Source: an uncultured Chthoniobacterales bacterium (GTDB lineage: Bacteria; Verrucomicrobiota; Verrucomicrobiia; Chthoniobacterales; UBA10450). From it: a stretch of DNA of 17,144 nucleotides. A program made the translations under genes and the position numbers. The notes beneath the pieces were generated by a model, which saw only the letters and a program-made list of their open reading frames with translations, did no database searches and was not told the DNA's origin. Location: positions 1 through 17,144 of the forward strand of contig CATPAW010000121.1 in the NCBI GenBank assembly GCA_955652255.1. Direction: 5' to 3'. This document shows positions 1 to 6,595 of the stretch, one piece after another (within the stretch, counting starts at the first letter, position 1; each line of letters starts with the position of its first letter).

Positions 1-707
1 AGCCGTTTGCCGCGCGCCTGAAGCTCATCCTCCAAACGGTTAAAGCGCGCGACGAATTCATCAGTTGCGGCTTGCAGCGCGCTTTCCGCATCGAGTTTGC
101 ACTTGCGCGCCAGATTGACGACCGCAAAAAGCAAATCGCCGATCTCGTCCTCAATTTGTTGTCGATCTTGCGACGCCATCGCCGATTTCGTTTCCTCGAG
201 TTCTTCTTCAACCTTTGCGATCACCTCATGCAGCTCGGCCCAATCGAAATTCACCCGCGCCGCTTTGCTTTGTGCTTTTTGCGCGCGCATCAACGCCGGA
301 AGCGCGTCCGGCAAACTCGCCAGATAATGTTTATCGCTCTTCTTTTCATCGCGCTTGATCGCTTCCCACTGTTTTAAAACCGCACCGGCGTCGCGTGCGT
401 TGCTTTTGCCAAAGACATGCGGATGACGCCGGATCAGTTTCTCCGTCACATCCCGAATAACATTGTCGATGTTAAATTGGCCGGCTTCGCACGCGATCTT
501 GGCGTGCATCACGATGAGAAGGAGAAGATCGCCCAATTCTTCGCGAAAATTTGCGTTGTCGTCCGCCCGCACCGCACCGGCCACTTCGTAAGCTTCTTCA
601 ATCAATCCCGGCAAGAGCGACTCATGCGTTTGCTCGCGGTCCCATGGACAACCGCCGGGTGCGCGCAAGCGCGCGACGATTTCGCACAACTTCTCAAATT
701 CACTCAT
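1..707 (-). CDS. mazG: Nucleoside triphosphate pyrophosphohydrolase MazG (3' end outside window)
   Basis: MazG hydrolyses (d)NTPs to NMP and pyrophosphate in the cytoplasm and helps clear aberrant nucleotides. The ATG is at 707-705 and the frame stays open to the window edge, giving about 235 residues with the C-terminus missing. Residues about 18-60 carry GGCPWDREQTHESL, then LIEEAYEV and FREELGDLLL, the acidic EExxE...EExxD metal-binding signature of the MazG fold. A second copy (KVEEELEE ... IEDEIGDLLF) near residues 165-195 shows the usual double-domain architecture. The start overlaps the stop of the upstream DUF2270 gene (TAATG), so it is probably translationally coupled as the last visible gene of a minus-strand operon. 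It carries one copy of the dispersed 10-mer, read as QDRQQ. Family identification is secure. Confidence 0.95.
   Translation of the reverse strand, partial: MSEFEKLCEIVARLRAPGGCPWDREQTHESLLPGLIEEAYEVAGAVRADDNANFREELGDLLLLIVMHAKIACEAGQFNIDNVIRDVTEKLIRRHPHVFGKSNARDAGAVLKQWEAIKRDEKKSDKHYLASLPDALPALMRAQKAQSKAARVNFDWAELHEVIAKVEEELEETKSAMASQDRQQIEDEIGDLLFAVVNLARKCKLDAESALQAATDEFVARFNRLEDELQARGKR
160..169 (-). repeat. Dispersed 10-mer, copy 1
   Basis: Exact TGTCGATCTT on plus; inside mazG, read as QDRQQ on the coding strand. Confidence 0.9.
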
Positions 708-1426
708 TAAATCCGCCAGAGCGAACGGTGGGTGCCGAACTCGGAAATTTCGCCGGAAGATTTTTTGCCGACGTAAATCGTAATCCCGATCACGCCAATG
801 AACGTGCCGACGAGGACGAACGCTACCAGCCAGGAAGGAATGTGACCAACGCGCAGCGCTCGATAAAAAGTAGGCACGCTGTCCATGGCCATCGGGGCGT
901 GCAGAAAGATTTTCGTCACCCACGCGACGAGGATGAGGATGAAAATAAAAACGTAATTGCGTTTCAAGCGGCGGCCGATCGCTTCCAACTTGCTGATTTT
1001 GAAACAGGGCAGGATCAAATCTTCGCAGACGAGCTTCTTCCATTCGCCTTGGAGCAAGTCGCGGTTCTCCATCACCATTGGAACAAGGAAATGCGCTTCG
1101 AGCATGCGGATGCGCGCGCGAAACGCGTCATAAAAGCGATAGCGCCGGGCTTCGATCCAAAGCATCACCCAGACAATGGCGAGGTTGAAAAAGAAAATGA
1201 TGTGCGGCACCTCGCGATTGGCAAAGGCGATGGTGATGATGGCCGTGCTGCTGGTGATGGCCCAGTTGGTCGTAATGTCGAGCCGCTGCCGCCAAACCAT
1301 GATGCGCCCCATCTCGCCGCGATAAAAATGGGACATCGCATTGACGTAGCCCGGATCGTAAATGCTGCGCTGCAACGAGATCGTAGCCTCGTCCGTCGGC
1401 TGGTCTGGAGTGTTTTCGGCTGCCAC
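707..1426 (-). CDS. DUF2270 family integral membrane protein
   Basis: The protein has the DUF2270 signature: MSHFYRGEMGRIMVWRQRLD followed by TTNWAI. About four membrane segments follow: an N-terminal pair around WAITSSTAIITIAF and FFNLAIVWVMLW, then RNYVFIFILILVAWV and SWLVAFVLVGTFIGVIGI. The biochemical function of this family is not established. The frame is open back to an ATG at 1558, but that extension would translate a perfect hairpin (1531-1550) and shows no family similarity that I recognise. I therefore prefer the GTG at 1426-1424, giving 239 residues; the start is uncertain. The stop TAA overlaps the mazG ATG. The ccsA-like gene ends at 1580 just upstream, so the three genes probably form one transcription unit. 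Confidence 0.8.
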   Translation of the reverse strand: MAAENTPDQPTDEATISLQRSIYDPGYVNAMSHFYRGEMGRIMVWRQRLDITTNWAITSSTAIITIAFANREVPHIIFFFNLAIVWVMLWIEARRYRFYDAFRARIRMLEAHFLVPMVMENRDLLQGEWKKLVCEDLILPCFKISKLEAIGRRLKRNYVFIFILILVAWVTKIFLHAPMAMDSVPTFYRALRVGHIPSWLVAFVLVGTFIGVIGITIYVGKKSSGEISEFGTHRSLWRI

Positions 1427-1530
1427 GGTTGTCCGATTAACTGGATAACTGCCTTTGCCCGGATAATCCAATAAATCTCGTGGCCGCGGAAACAAGCAAA
1501 CGGCTCGAAAAGATGGCAGCAAAATTGTCG

Positions 1531-1550
1531 GGCAGGCGCTTCCGCCTGCC
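1531..1550. repeat. Perfect hairpin between ccsA-like gene and DUF2270 gene
   Basis: GGCAGGCG (1531-1538), loop CTTC, CGCCTGCC (1543-1550): an 8-bp GC-rich stem. It lies about 30 nt past the ccsA stop in the direction of transcription. There is no strong U-tract, so it may be a weak or Rho-assisted terminator, an RNA processing signal, or a REP-like element. Confidence 0.6.
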
Positions 1551-1571
1551 GATCTCATGACAAATTCTGAT

Positions 1572-1581
1572 TGTCGATCTT
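1572..1581 (-). repeat. Dispersed 10-mer, copy 2
   Basis: Exact copy; on the coding strand its AA is the end of the ccsA TAA stop codon. It forms a convergent pair with the copy at 1670. Confidence 0.9.
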
Positions 1582-3298
1582 ACGCGGGGATCGCTTCGGT
1601 CTCCCCGGCGCCTCGACTTACGGCGCGCTTGCTCATCCGGTAGCGCCAGATCGCAAAAGCGACAAACAAAAGATCGACAATCACAAACGTTGCGACATAA
1701 GTCTCGCCGCCGATGCCGAACCCGTAGGAGTGAAGTCCTTTTCCGAGCACGAAGTTCACACCGTACCACGCCATCAAGACCGCCAGGAAACAGACGACAC
1801 TCGCCACCACCAGGCCGAATTGCGTCCACCAACCCGCGAGGCGGCCGTGCAACGTCAGGATATAACAGAGCAATGCGATCAGCGCCCATGTCTCTTTCGG
1901 GTCCCAACCCCAGAATCGTCCCCAGGAGTAATTCGCCCACACGCCGCCCAGGATCGTGCCTGTGGCAAGCAAGAGCACGCCGAGCTGCAATACGCGATAC
2001 AACCAAAAATGCATCGGCGCGTCCGCGCGCGCGCCACTCGGATTGCGCGCGTAACGAAAAAGCAAGATATGCCCGAAACCCATGGCGAGCGCGAAGGCCG
2101 CGTAACTCAACGTGATCGTCAACACGTGCACCGTCAGCCAGAAATTATCGCGCAATACCGGCACGAGCGGATCGATACTCGACGGCATCGCGATCGGCAT
2201 TTGATGCACGAGCAACAGCGCGGTGAGCGTGACTGGCAGGGCCGCGAGCAGATAGACCGGCGTGCGATAGCGAGAAAAGAAAATCATCCCAAAAAACGAG
2301 ACGGCGAACGAGACCCAGATGATCGACTCATACATGTTCGTGACCGGCGGGCGGCCCGCGATCATGCACCGCATGACGATTCCGCTCGCGTGAAAGATGA
2401 GACCGAGGACGGCGATCGCGACGCCAACCTTGCGCAACGCGCCGCCGCGTTCGCGCAGATGCGCGATGAGCAAAACAAGAAATGCCAGGCCATACGACCA
2501 GATGGCGCGGTAAAATCCGTCGAAATGATTGTAGAAATATTCGAGGCGTAATTGTCGATCTTGCGGATAAATCGACGGACTCAATGCGCGCAATTCCTGG
2601 CGAAGCTGGTTCGACGCGCGGCTGAAATTAAATCCATCCCCCTGGACGTAGGCGGTGGCCAGCGTTTGCAACTGGATTTGGATGGGCGCGAATTGCGCGT
2701 CGATGTAATACCGGGAAAATTCCGGCGGCACCACCCAGGCATCCGTTTCGTTCTTCGCCGCGGGAATGATGAGGAACGCGCTTCCGTCCATCACGTGCGC
2801 GAAAAGCGCGAGCCGCTCGCTCACGCTTATTACCTCCTGCTGCAACCGGTCCAACGGCTTTTCCGCCCTGCGCAATTCGTGCGCCTCGTTCGCCAGCCGA
2901 TTTAACTCCGGCAGCGCGGTCAACTGCGCGAAGGAGAATCGGCGTTGCGTTTTATCCAGACCGAGTTGCTCCTTCAATTTGCCAAATGGAACCAGAACCA
3001 TCGGCTCAGTTTTCCAGTCATGCGTTTCAAGTAATGCCGACAAAACGAAATCATTCGGCGACCATTTCCTGGCGCCGCTGGTATATGTCGATCTTCCCGT
3101 GATTCGGATCAGCGTTTCTTTGGCGAAGGTATCGATCGGTTTGCGTCTCCCGTTGTCTTGAATGGCGAGCAGACCGAATTGTTTGAAATTGAGCGCGCCG
3201 TTGTCGCCGGCCGCCTGCTGCGCATGACCAACCTGGGCGGCGAAAACAACCATCAGAAATGCGAGACGACAAATCATTCGCGGTTTCAATTTGTCCAT
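1580..3298 (-). CDS. ccsA: Cytochrome c biogenesis protein, CcsA/ResC type with long N-terminal region
   Basis: This is the haem-handling half of the System II (Ccs/Res) machinery, which attaches haem to apocytochrome c on the outer face of the membrane. I start at the ATG at 3298 (572 residues), because the MDKLKPRMICRLAFLMVVFAAQ start gives a good signal peptide and a GGA lies about 10 nt upstream; a TTG at 3370 would add 24 residues. Residues about 26-250 are a periplasmic region with GRRKPIDTFAKE near residue 50, which I recall from long CcsA proteins. From about residue 265 the sequence is multi-spanning. The tryptophan-rich haem motif WGRFWGWDPKETW is at about 459-471, with conserved His in LTVHVLT (about 391) and GLHSYGF (about 523). 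Its partner ResB is encoded 8 kb away. Four copies of the dispersed 10-mer lie in the gene, one spanning the stop codon. Confidence 0.93.
   Translation of the reverse strand: MDKLKPRMICRLAFLMVVFAAQVGHAQQAAGDNGALNFKQFGLLAIQDNGRRKPIDTFAKETLIRITGRSTYTSGARKWSPNDFVLSALLETHDWKTEPMVLVPFGKLKEQLGLDKTQRRFSFAQLTALPELNRLANEAHELRRAEKPLDRLQQEVISVSERLALFAHVMDGSAFLIIPAAKNETDAWVVPPEFSRYYIDAQFAPIQIQLQTLATAYVQGDGFNFSRASNQLRQELRALSPSIYPQDRQLRLEYFYNHFDGFYRAIWSYGLAFLVLLIAHLRERGGALRKVGVAIAVLGLIFHASGIVMRCMIAGRPPVTNMYESIIWVSFAVSFFGMIFFSRYRTPVYLLAALPVTLTALLLVHQMPIAMPSSIDPLVPVLRDNFWLTVHVLTITLSYAAFALAMGFGHILLFRYARNPSGARADAPMHFWLYRVLQLGVLLLATGTILGGVWANYSWGRFWGWDPKETWALIALLCYILTLHGRLAGWWTQFGLVVASVVCFLAVLMAWYGVNFVLGKGLHSYGFGIGGETYVATFVIVDLLFVAFAIWRYRMSKRAVSRGAGETEAIPA
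1670..1679 (+). repeat. Dispersed 10-mer, copy 3
   Basis: Exact AAGATCGACA on plus; in ccsA, read as VDLL. Confidence 0.9.
2553..2562 (-). repeat. Dispersed 10-mer, copy 4
   Basis: Exact copy with TTGTCGATCTTG context; in ccsA, read as QDRQL. Confidence 0.9.
3086..3095 (-). repeat. Dispersed 10-mer, copy 5
   Basis: Exact copy; in ccsA, read in a further frame as GRSTY. Confidence 0.9.
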
Positions 3299-3356
3299 CA
3301 CTTTATCCGGGACTGCCGCTTTCGACAAACAGATCCCTCGTTCGCGAAAGGACCAG

Positions 3357-3384
3357 TTGTGTTTCGTCAAAAGCCGGCTATACT
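3357..3384 (+). promoter_or_regulatory. Possible sigma70-type promoter for the RRM gene
   Basis: TTGTGT (3357-3362), a 16-nt spacer and TATACT (3379-3384) resemble -35 and -10 boxes. Transcription would begin near 3391 and leave a leader of about 125 nt before the RRM gene. This is pattern matching only, and the promoter preferences of this organism are unknown. Confidence 0.3.
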
Positions 3385-3435
3385 GCCGCCGTTATTGGAT
3401 TGTTCTGTTCTGTTCGTAGCATGGTAGATCGTCGG

Positions 3436-3516
3436 CTGAGATTTCCTCAGTGGTGATTTGAAACCCGATTCCCGGGAACGGCTCTGTAGCTGGCAGTTTT
3501 TCCAAATCAAATCACA
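3436..3516 (+). promoter_or_regulatory. Structured 5' leader of the RRM gene
   Basis: Three nested or adjacent structures lie before the ATG at 3517. CTGAG-ATTTC-CTCAG is at 3436-3450. A 9-bp inverted repeat pairs GTGATTTGA (3453-3461) with TCAAATCAC (3507-3515), ending one base before the ATG. Inside it is the palindrome TTCCCGGGAA (3469-3478). The long-range stem would hide the ribosome landing region, so cold-shock-like or auto-regulatory control is possible. No Shine-Dalgarno site is obvious. Confidence 0.45.
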
Positions 3517-3795
3517 ATGAAACTATACGTAGGAAATCTCTCCTTTGAGACTACCGAGAACGATCTTCAAGATCTTTTCGAGCAACACGGCAAAGTCAGC
3601 GAAGTCGCGCTGATGATGGACCGCATGACCGGCAAATCGCGCGGCTTTGCATTCGTCACCATGGGCGACAACGCTGAAGCAAGCGCAGCCATGACCGCGC
3701 TCAACGGCAAGGAAGTCGGTGGGCGCACGCTCACCGTCAACGAGGCCCGCGCACGCGAAGAGCGTCCGCGTCCCTTTGCCGGAAATCGCCGGTAG
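3517..3795 (+). CDS. Single-RRM RNA-binding protein
   Basis: A 92-residue protein made almost entirely of one RNA recognition motif. RNP2 is LYVGNL at residues 3-8 and RNP1 is KSRGFAFV at about 44-51, followed by ALNGKEVGGRTLTVNEAR as the last strand and helix. The short basic tail (REERPRPFAGNRR) resembles those of the cyanobacterial-type Rbp proteins, many of which respond to cold. Binding to single-stranded RNA through the RNP aromatic residues is well supported for the family; the target is unknown. The leader is structured and a strong hairpin follows the stop, so it is probably transcribed alone. Confidence 0.95.
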   Translation: MKLYVGNLSFETTENDLQDLFEQHGKVSEVALMMDRMTGKSRGFAFVTMGDNAEASAAMTALNGKEVGGRTLTVNEARAREERPRPFAGNRR

Positions 3796-3812
3796 AAAAT
3801 TTGATCGCGCGC

Positions 3813-3840
3813 AGTCGGCCTCGAAAGTTCGGGGCCGGCT
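3813..3840 (+). terminator. Strong 13-bp hairpin after the RRM gene
   Basis: AGTCGGCCTCGAA (3813-3825), loop AG, TTCGGGGCCGGCT (3828-3840) pair over 13 positions, with two G-T wobbles. It starts 18 nt after the RRM stop. No U-tract follows, so termination is plausible but not typical of an intrinsic terminator; it could instead stabilise the 3' end of the RNA. Confidence 0.4.
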
Positions 3841-3880
3841 CGCCCGGTCGATGAAAAAGTCAATCTTTCTAATCCGCAGT

Positions 3881-3892
3881 TAGATCGACAAT
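3881..3892 (+). repeat. Degenerate dispersed motif before infA
   Basis: TAGATCGACAAT, one substitution from the core, ending one base before the infA ATG. Confidence 0.7.
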
Positions 3893-3893
3893 C

Positions 3894-4112
3894 ATGAATG
3901 CAGAAAAGGCCATTGAAGTGGAAGGAACGATCATGTCCGTTCTTCCCGGCACCATGTTCCGGGTCGCGCTCGCGAACGAACATCTCGTGCTGGCGCATAT
4001 TTCTGGTAAGATGCGGAAACGCTTTATTCGCCTCACCATCGGCGACCGCGTCAAAATGCAAATGTCACCCTACGATATCGATAAAGCGCGCATCGTTTAT
4101 CGACTCGGCTAA
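3894..4112 (+). CDS. infA: Translation initiation factor IF-1
   Basis: A 72-residue single OB/S1-fold protein that binds the ribosomal A site during initiation. Family hallmarks are visible: EVEGTIMSVLPGTMFRVAL near the N-terminus, HISGKMRKRFIRLTIGDRVKMQMSPYD in the middle and a C-terminal KARIVYRLG. Length is normal for the family. It is not in a ribosomal-protein cluster here but sits between the RRM gene and a small Cys/His protein. A near copy of the dispersed motif (TAGATCGACAAT, 3881-3892) ends one base before the ATG, in the place where a ribosome binding site would be expected. Confidence 0.95.
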   Translation: MNAEKAIEVEGTIMSVLPGTMFRVALANEHLVLAHISGKMRKRFIRLTIGDRVKMQMSPYDIDKARIVYRLG

Positions 4113-4126
4113 ATGGAATTTTATTT

Positions 4127-4345
4127 ATGAACTTTTTTGGACCACCGACCGCGCCGAAAACAAAGGGACCAGTTATCAAACGCCTGCTCATTCGTTGCCC
4201 CTCGACCGCGAAACTGACGCCGAGCGGCCAAACCATCCGCGAAGAGCTCTGGGCAAACGCAAAAATCAAAAGCAGCAAAATGACCTGCCCGCATTGCCGC
4301 CAGGTCCACACCTGGACAAAAAAAGACGTCGTTTTAGCGCGGTGA
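4127..4345 (+). CDS. Small Cys/His-rich protein, probable zinc ribbon
   Basis: A 72-residue basic protein starting 14 nt after the infA stop and probably co-transcribed with it. RCPSTAK around C24 and MTCPHCRQVHTW around C54, C57 and H61 provide four plausible zinc ligands arranged like a small ribbon. The general layout (RCP-T-k...CPxC--xHxW-k-d) recalls small uncharacterised bacterial zinc-binding proteins. I do not know a function. The gene ends 32 nt before the convergent DUF1345-like gene. It was chosen over an overlapping longer frame starting at 3898 because that frame runs through infA. Confidence 0.65.
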   Translation: MNFFGPPTAPKTKGPVIKRLLIRCPSTAKLTPSGQTIREELWANAKIKSSKMTCPHCRQVHTWTKKDVVLAR

Positions 4346-4377
4346 CCGCCGACACCCTCGGCGCCCGGGCGGCAAAT

Positions 4378-5037
4378 TCAGAGCACGCCGACAGCGCGCG
4401 AGATCAGGACGATAACGATGGTGAGTGAGATGGCGATTTGCATCATCGTTAAACATTTGGACCAGCGCGCAAGCAGCGGCGCATCGGTCGGACCGAACGT
4501 GGAACTCTGCGTAAACGCGACGAAGAGATAATCGACAAAGCGCGGGCGCCATCCGTCGATGCCGAAGCGGCCGCGCTCTATCTTCTCAATCTGCATTTGC
4601 GGAAAAACAAAACTGCGGCTGCCGAATTCCCGCCGTTGATGCCGGAGCGTGGGCCCGCCGCCATCCAGCCGCCAGTACCAAAGCGCGAAGACCAACACGT
4701 TCGTTAGCCAAAGCTCGGCGCCGGAGCACAAAAGCGCGACCGGCGCTTCCTTGTGCGCCGGCACGGCCGCGACGAGCAAAACGATCGACGCAATCAGTGC
4801 CAGCGTAATCACGCTGCTGATGATGATGCCGAGCGCGTGATTTAACGAATGCTTCCCCATGCGATGGGCGACAATCGTTGGCGTAACCAGAATCACGATC
4901 ACGGCTGGCAACAGCCAGGTCGGCCCGACAATTAACGTCCGCGGCAACGCTAAATAAATCCCGCCGATCGCGAGCAATGCCAAAAGGGCCTGCCACCGCG
5001 GCTCGGGCTTGTCGATCTTGCCAGCCAGCTCAGTCAC
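4378..5037 (-). CDS. DUF1345-like integral membrane protein
   Basis: A 219-residue polytopic protein starting with GTG at 5037. Hydrophobic segments lie at about 16-35, 40-58, 70-92, 105-123 and 193-215. The C-terminal block DYLFVAFTQSSTFGPTDAPL followed by ARWSKCLTMMQIAISLT matches the DUF1345 pattern (DYLY-aF--g-tf--sD, then R-----H/q---s). Function is not established, although the sequence has the look of a small channel-like membrane protein. Its first codons contain a copy of the dispersed 10-mer (GKIDK), which pairs with an inverted copy upstream of the divergent hydrolase gene. Confidence 0.75.
   Translation of the reverse strand: MTELAGKIDKPEPRWQALLALLAIGGIYLALPRTLIVGPTWLLPAVIVILVTPTIVAHRMGKHSLNHALGIIISSVITLALIASIVLLVAAVPAHKEAPVALLCSGAELWLTNVLVFALWYWRLDGGGPTLRHQRREFGSRSFVFPQMQIEKIERGRFGIDGWRPRFVDYLFVAFTQSSTFGPTDAPLLARWSKCLTMMQIAISLTIVIVLISRAVGVL
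5010..5019 (-). repeat. Dispersed 10-mer, copy 6
   Basis: Exact copy in the first codons of the DUF1345-like gene (GKIDK); left arm of an 11-bp inverted pair with the copy at 5059. Confidence 0.9.
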
Positions 5038-5058
5038 GCCGCACAGCTATAACATGCC

Positions 5059-5068
5059 AAGATCGACA
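5059..5068 (+). repeat. Dispersed 10-mer, copy 7
   Basis: Exact copy in the divergent intergenic region, upstream of the hydrolase start; right arm of the inverted pair. Confidence 0.9.
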
Positions 5069-5102
5069 TGCGAACTTCGTAATGCTTGATAATATCACAT
5101 TG

Positions 5103-6188
5103 ATGGGCAGCCAGTTTTTTCGACTTATCGCGGCGCTTGCGATGATGCTTGCGTTAAGCGCGGCCAATTATCCACCGCCGACGGAAGGCGATTACACGAT
5201 TCGCGATTTTAAGTTCACTTCGGGCGAAAGTTTACCGGAGTTGCGGATTCATTATCGGACGCTGGGGAAGGCGGAGAAAGACGCACAAGGCAAGACGCGC
5301 AACGCGGTGCTCATCATGCACGGAACGACCGGCAGCGGCGCGCAATTTATCCGACCGGAATTTGCGGGCGAACTTTTCGGGAAAGATCAGCCACTCGACG
5401 CCACGAAATTTTTCATCGTGCTGCCGGATGGGATCGGTCACGGCAAATCGAGCAAGCCGAGCGATGCAATGCACGCGAAGTTTCCGCACTACGGGTACAT
5501 CGACATGGTGGAAGCGCAGTATCGTTTGCTCACCGACGGACTGGGCGTCAATCATTCGCGATTGGTCATGGGCACGTCGATGGGTGGAATGCACACTTGG
5601 TTGTGGGGCGAAATGCATCCCGAGTTCATGGACGCGCTCATGGCGCTGGCCAGTTTGCCGACGCAAATTTCCGGGCGCAACCGCGCCTGGCGCCGCATCA
5701 TCATCGACGCGATCCGCAACTCTCCGACATGGAAGGGCGGCGATTACATCTCGCAGCCGATGAGCCTGCGCACCGCGGCCGAAATCCTCTGGTTCATGAG
5801 CAGCAACCCGGTCCTGCGACAAAAGGAAGCGCCGACGCTAACGAAAACCGATGAGGCGCTCGACAAGTTTGTGGCCGATTACATGGAAACCGCCGACACG
5901 AACGACGTGCTTTACGCGCTGGAAGCGTCGCACGATTACGATCCGGGGCCGAACCTCGAAAAAATTCGCGCGCCGCTCCTCGCGATCAATTCCGCGGATG
6001 ACTTGATCAATCCTCCTGAGCTCGGCGTTCTTGAGCGCGAGATCAAACGCGTCCCGCACGGCCGCGCCATCGTTATTCCGCTCAGCGATAAAACCCGCGG
6101 TCACGGCAGTCACACCGCGGCGGCGTTGTGGAAAGATGAGGTGGCGAAACTGCTGAAGGAATCCGAGCCGCAGGAATCAGCGAGATAA
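5103..6188 (+). CDS. Secreted alpha/beta hydrolase, MetX (homoserine O-acetyltransferase)-like fold
   Basis: From the ATG at 5103 the protein has 361 residues and begins with a signal-peptide-like MGSQFFRLIAALAMMLALSAA. An ATG at 5082 or the open frame back to 4977 are alternatives that look less natural. Landmarks are LIMHGTTGSGAQF (oxyanion region, about residue 71), the nucleophile elbow GTSMGG with Ser at about 159, NSADDLINPP with the acid at about 300, and RGHGSH with His at about 334. This spacing and the IHYRTLG N-terminal strand are those of the MetX branch. A predicted exported location and no met gene nearby argue against true homoserine acetylation; substrate unknown. Confidence 0.85.
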   Translation: MGSQFFRLIAALAMMLALSAANYPPPTEGDYTIRDFKFTSGESLPELRIHYRTLGKAEKDAQGKTRNAVLIMHGTTGSGAQFIRPEFAGELFGKDQPLDATKFFIVLPDGIGHGKSSKPSDAMHAKFPHYGYIDMVEAQYRLLTDGLGVNHSRLVMGTSMGGMHTWLWGEMHPEFMDALMALASLPTQISGRNRAWRRIIIDAIRNSPTWKGGDYISQPMSLRTAAEILWFMSSNPVLRQKEAPTLTKTDEALDKFVADYMETADTNDVLYALEASHDYDPGPNLEKIRAPLLAINSADDLINPPELGVLEREIKRVPHGRAIVIPLSDKTRGHGSHTAAALWKDEVAKLLKESEPQESAR

Positions 6189-6208
6189 GCCGGGTTTATT
6201 GGCTAGCG

Positions 6209-6430
6209 CTATCGGGCGGCGGCAAACCGAGACGTTTCAACTTTGATGTAGTAGAGAACCACTGAAGCCAGAATCATGGCCGGTATTCCCATGAACCGTT
6301 CCCCGATAATCAGCGCAAGCAACGTAAGCCAGACCGGATTCTTGATCCGGTCTCCAATGATTTTGCTGCAGACGGAGAGAAAGCAGGCAGAACGAATCGG
6401 GGCCGGTGAGACCTCGCGCAAACAAGTCAA
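6209..6430 (-). pseudogene. C-terminal remnant of an AI-2E family transporter (PerM-like)
   Basis: On the minus strand, residues from IIGDRIKNPVW through LTLLALIIGERFMGIPAMIL to LYYIKVETSRF resemble the end of AI-2E/PerM permeases (hPvwvllaLliGg-l-GipGailAvP----lk). Before this block the frame (MTCLREVSPAPIRS...) has no resemblance to the family, and no further permease sequence is seen upstream, so most of the gene is missing. The stop is TAG at 6211-6209. It contains a perfect 9-bp palindrome (6331-6353, AGACCGGAT / ATCCGGTCT with loop TCTTG). The rest of the gene-free stretch 6189-6595 holds one exact dispersed 10-mer (6533-6542) and no other recognisable feature. Confidence 0.5.
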
Positions 6431-6532
6431 GTTTGGCGATTACTTAAAAAAGCGCTCCGCGAATCCGGGATACACATTTCTCCAATATTTGCGCGACGTC
6501 GGTGGCGCTATCGAGGAGTAACGCGCCGGGAC

Positions 6533-6542
6533 AAGATCGACA
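6533..6542 (+). repeat. Dispersed 10-mer, copy 8
   Basis: Exact copy (context CAAGATCGACAAT), intergenic, 53 nt before hsp20. Confidence 0.9.
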
Positions 6543-6595
6543 ATTAGACGTGCGCGGTTGAAACCGAAGCACGCGCGGGCAACGTTAGCTATTCG

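Noticed and set aside
463..472. TGTCGATGTT, TGTCGATCAA (9379) and TGTCGATCCA (15656) as extra motif copies
   Set aside because: One or two mismatches in the 3' half; at this composition such neighbours can occur by chance, so they were not counted.
551..1474. 307-residue open frame on the plus strand
   Set aside because: It is antisense to mazG and the DUF2270 gene, has no recognisable domain, and has the biased composition of a shadow frame.
1571..2551. 326-residue plus-strand open frame beginning MSIL
   Set aside because: It is antisense to ccsA. Several such frames (1571, 2552, 7613, 12190, and 16665 on minus) begin MSIL only because the dispersed motif supplies TTG or ATG followed by TCGATCTT; they are artefacts of the repeat.
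6276..6521. 81-residue plus-strand frame ending FGDYLKKRSANPGYTF...
   Set aside because: The tail looks protein-like, but the first half is antisense to the permease remnant and I recognise no family, so it is not called.
6558..6590. TTGAAA as a heat-shock promoter for hsp20-lon
   Set aside because: The -35-like box fits, but no acceptable CCCCAT-like -10 is found at the right distance.
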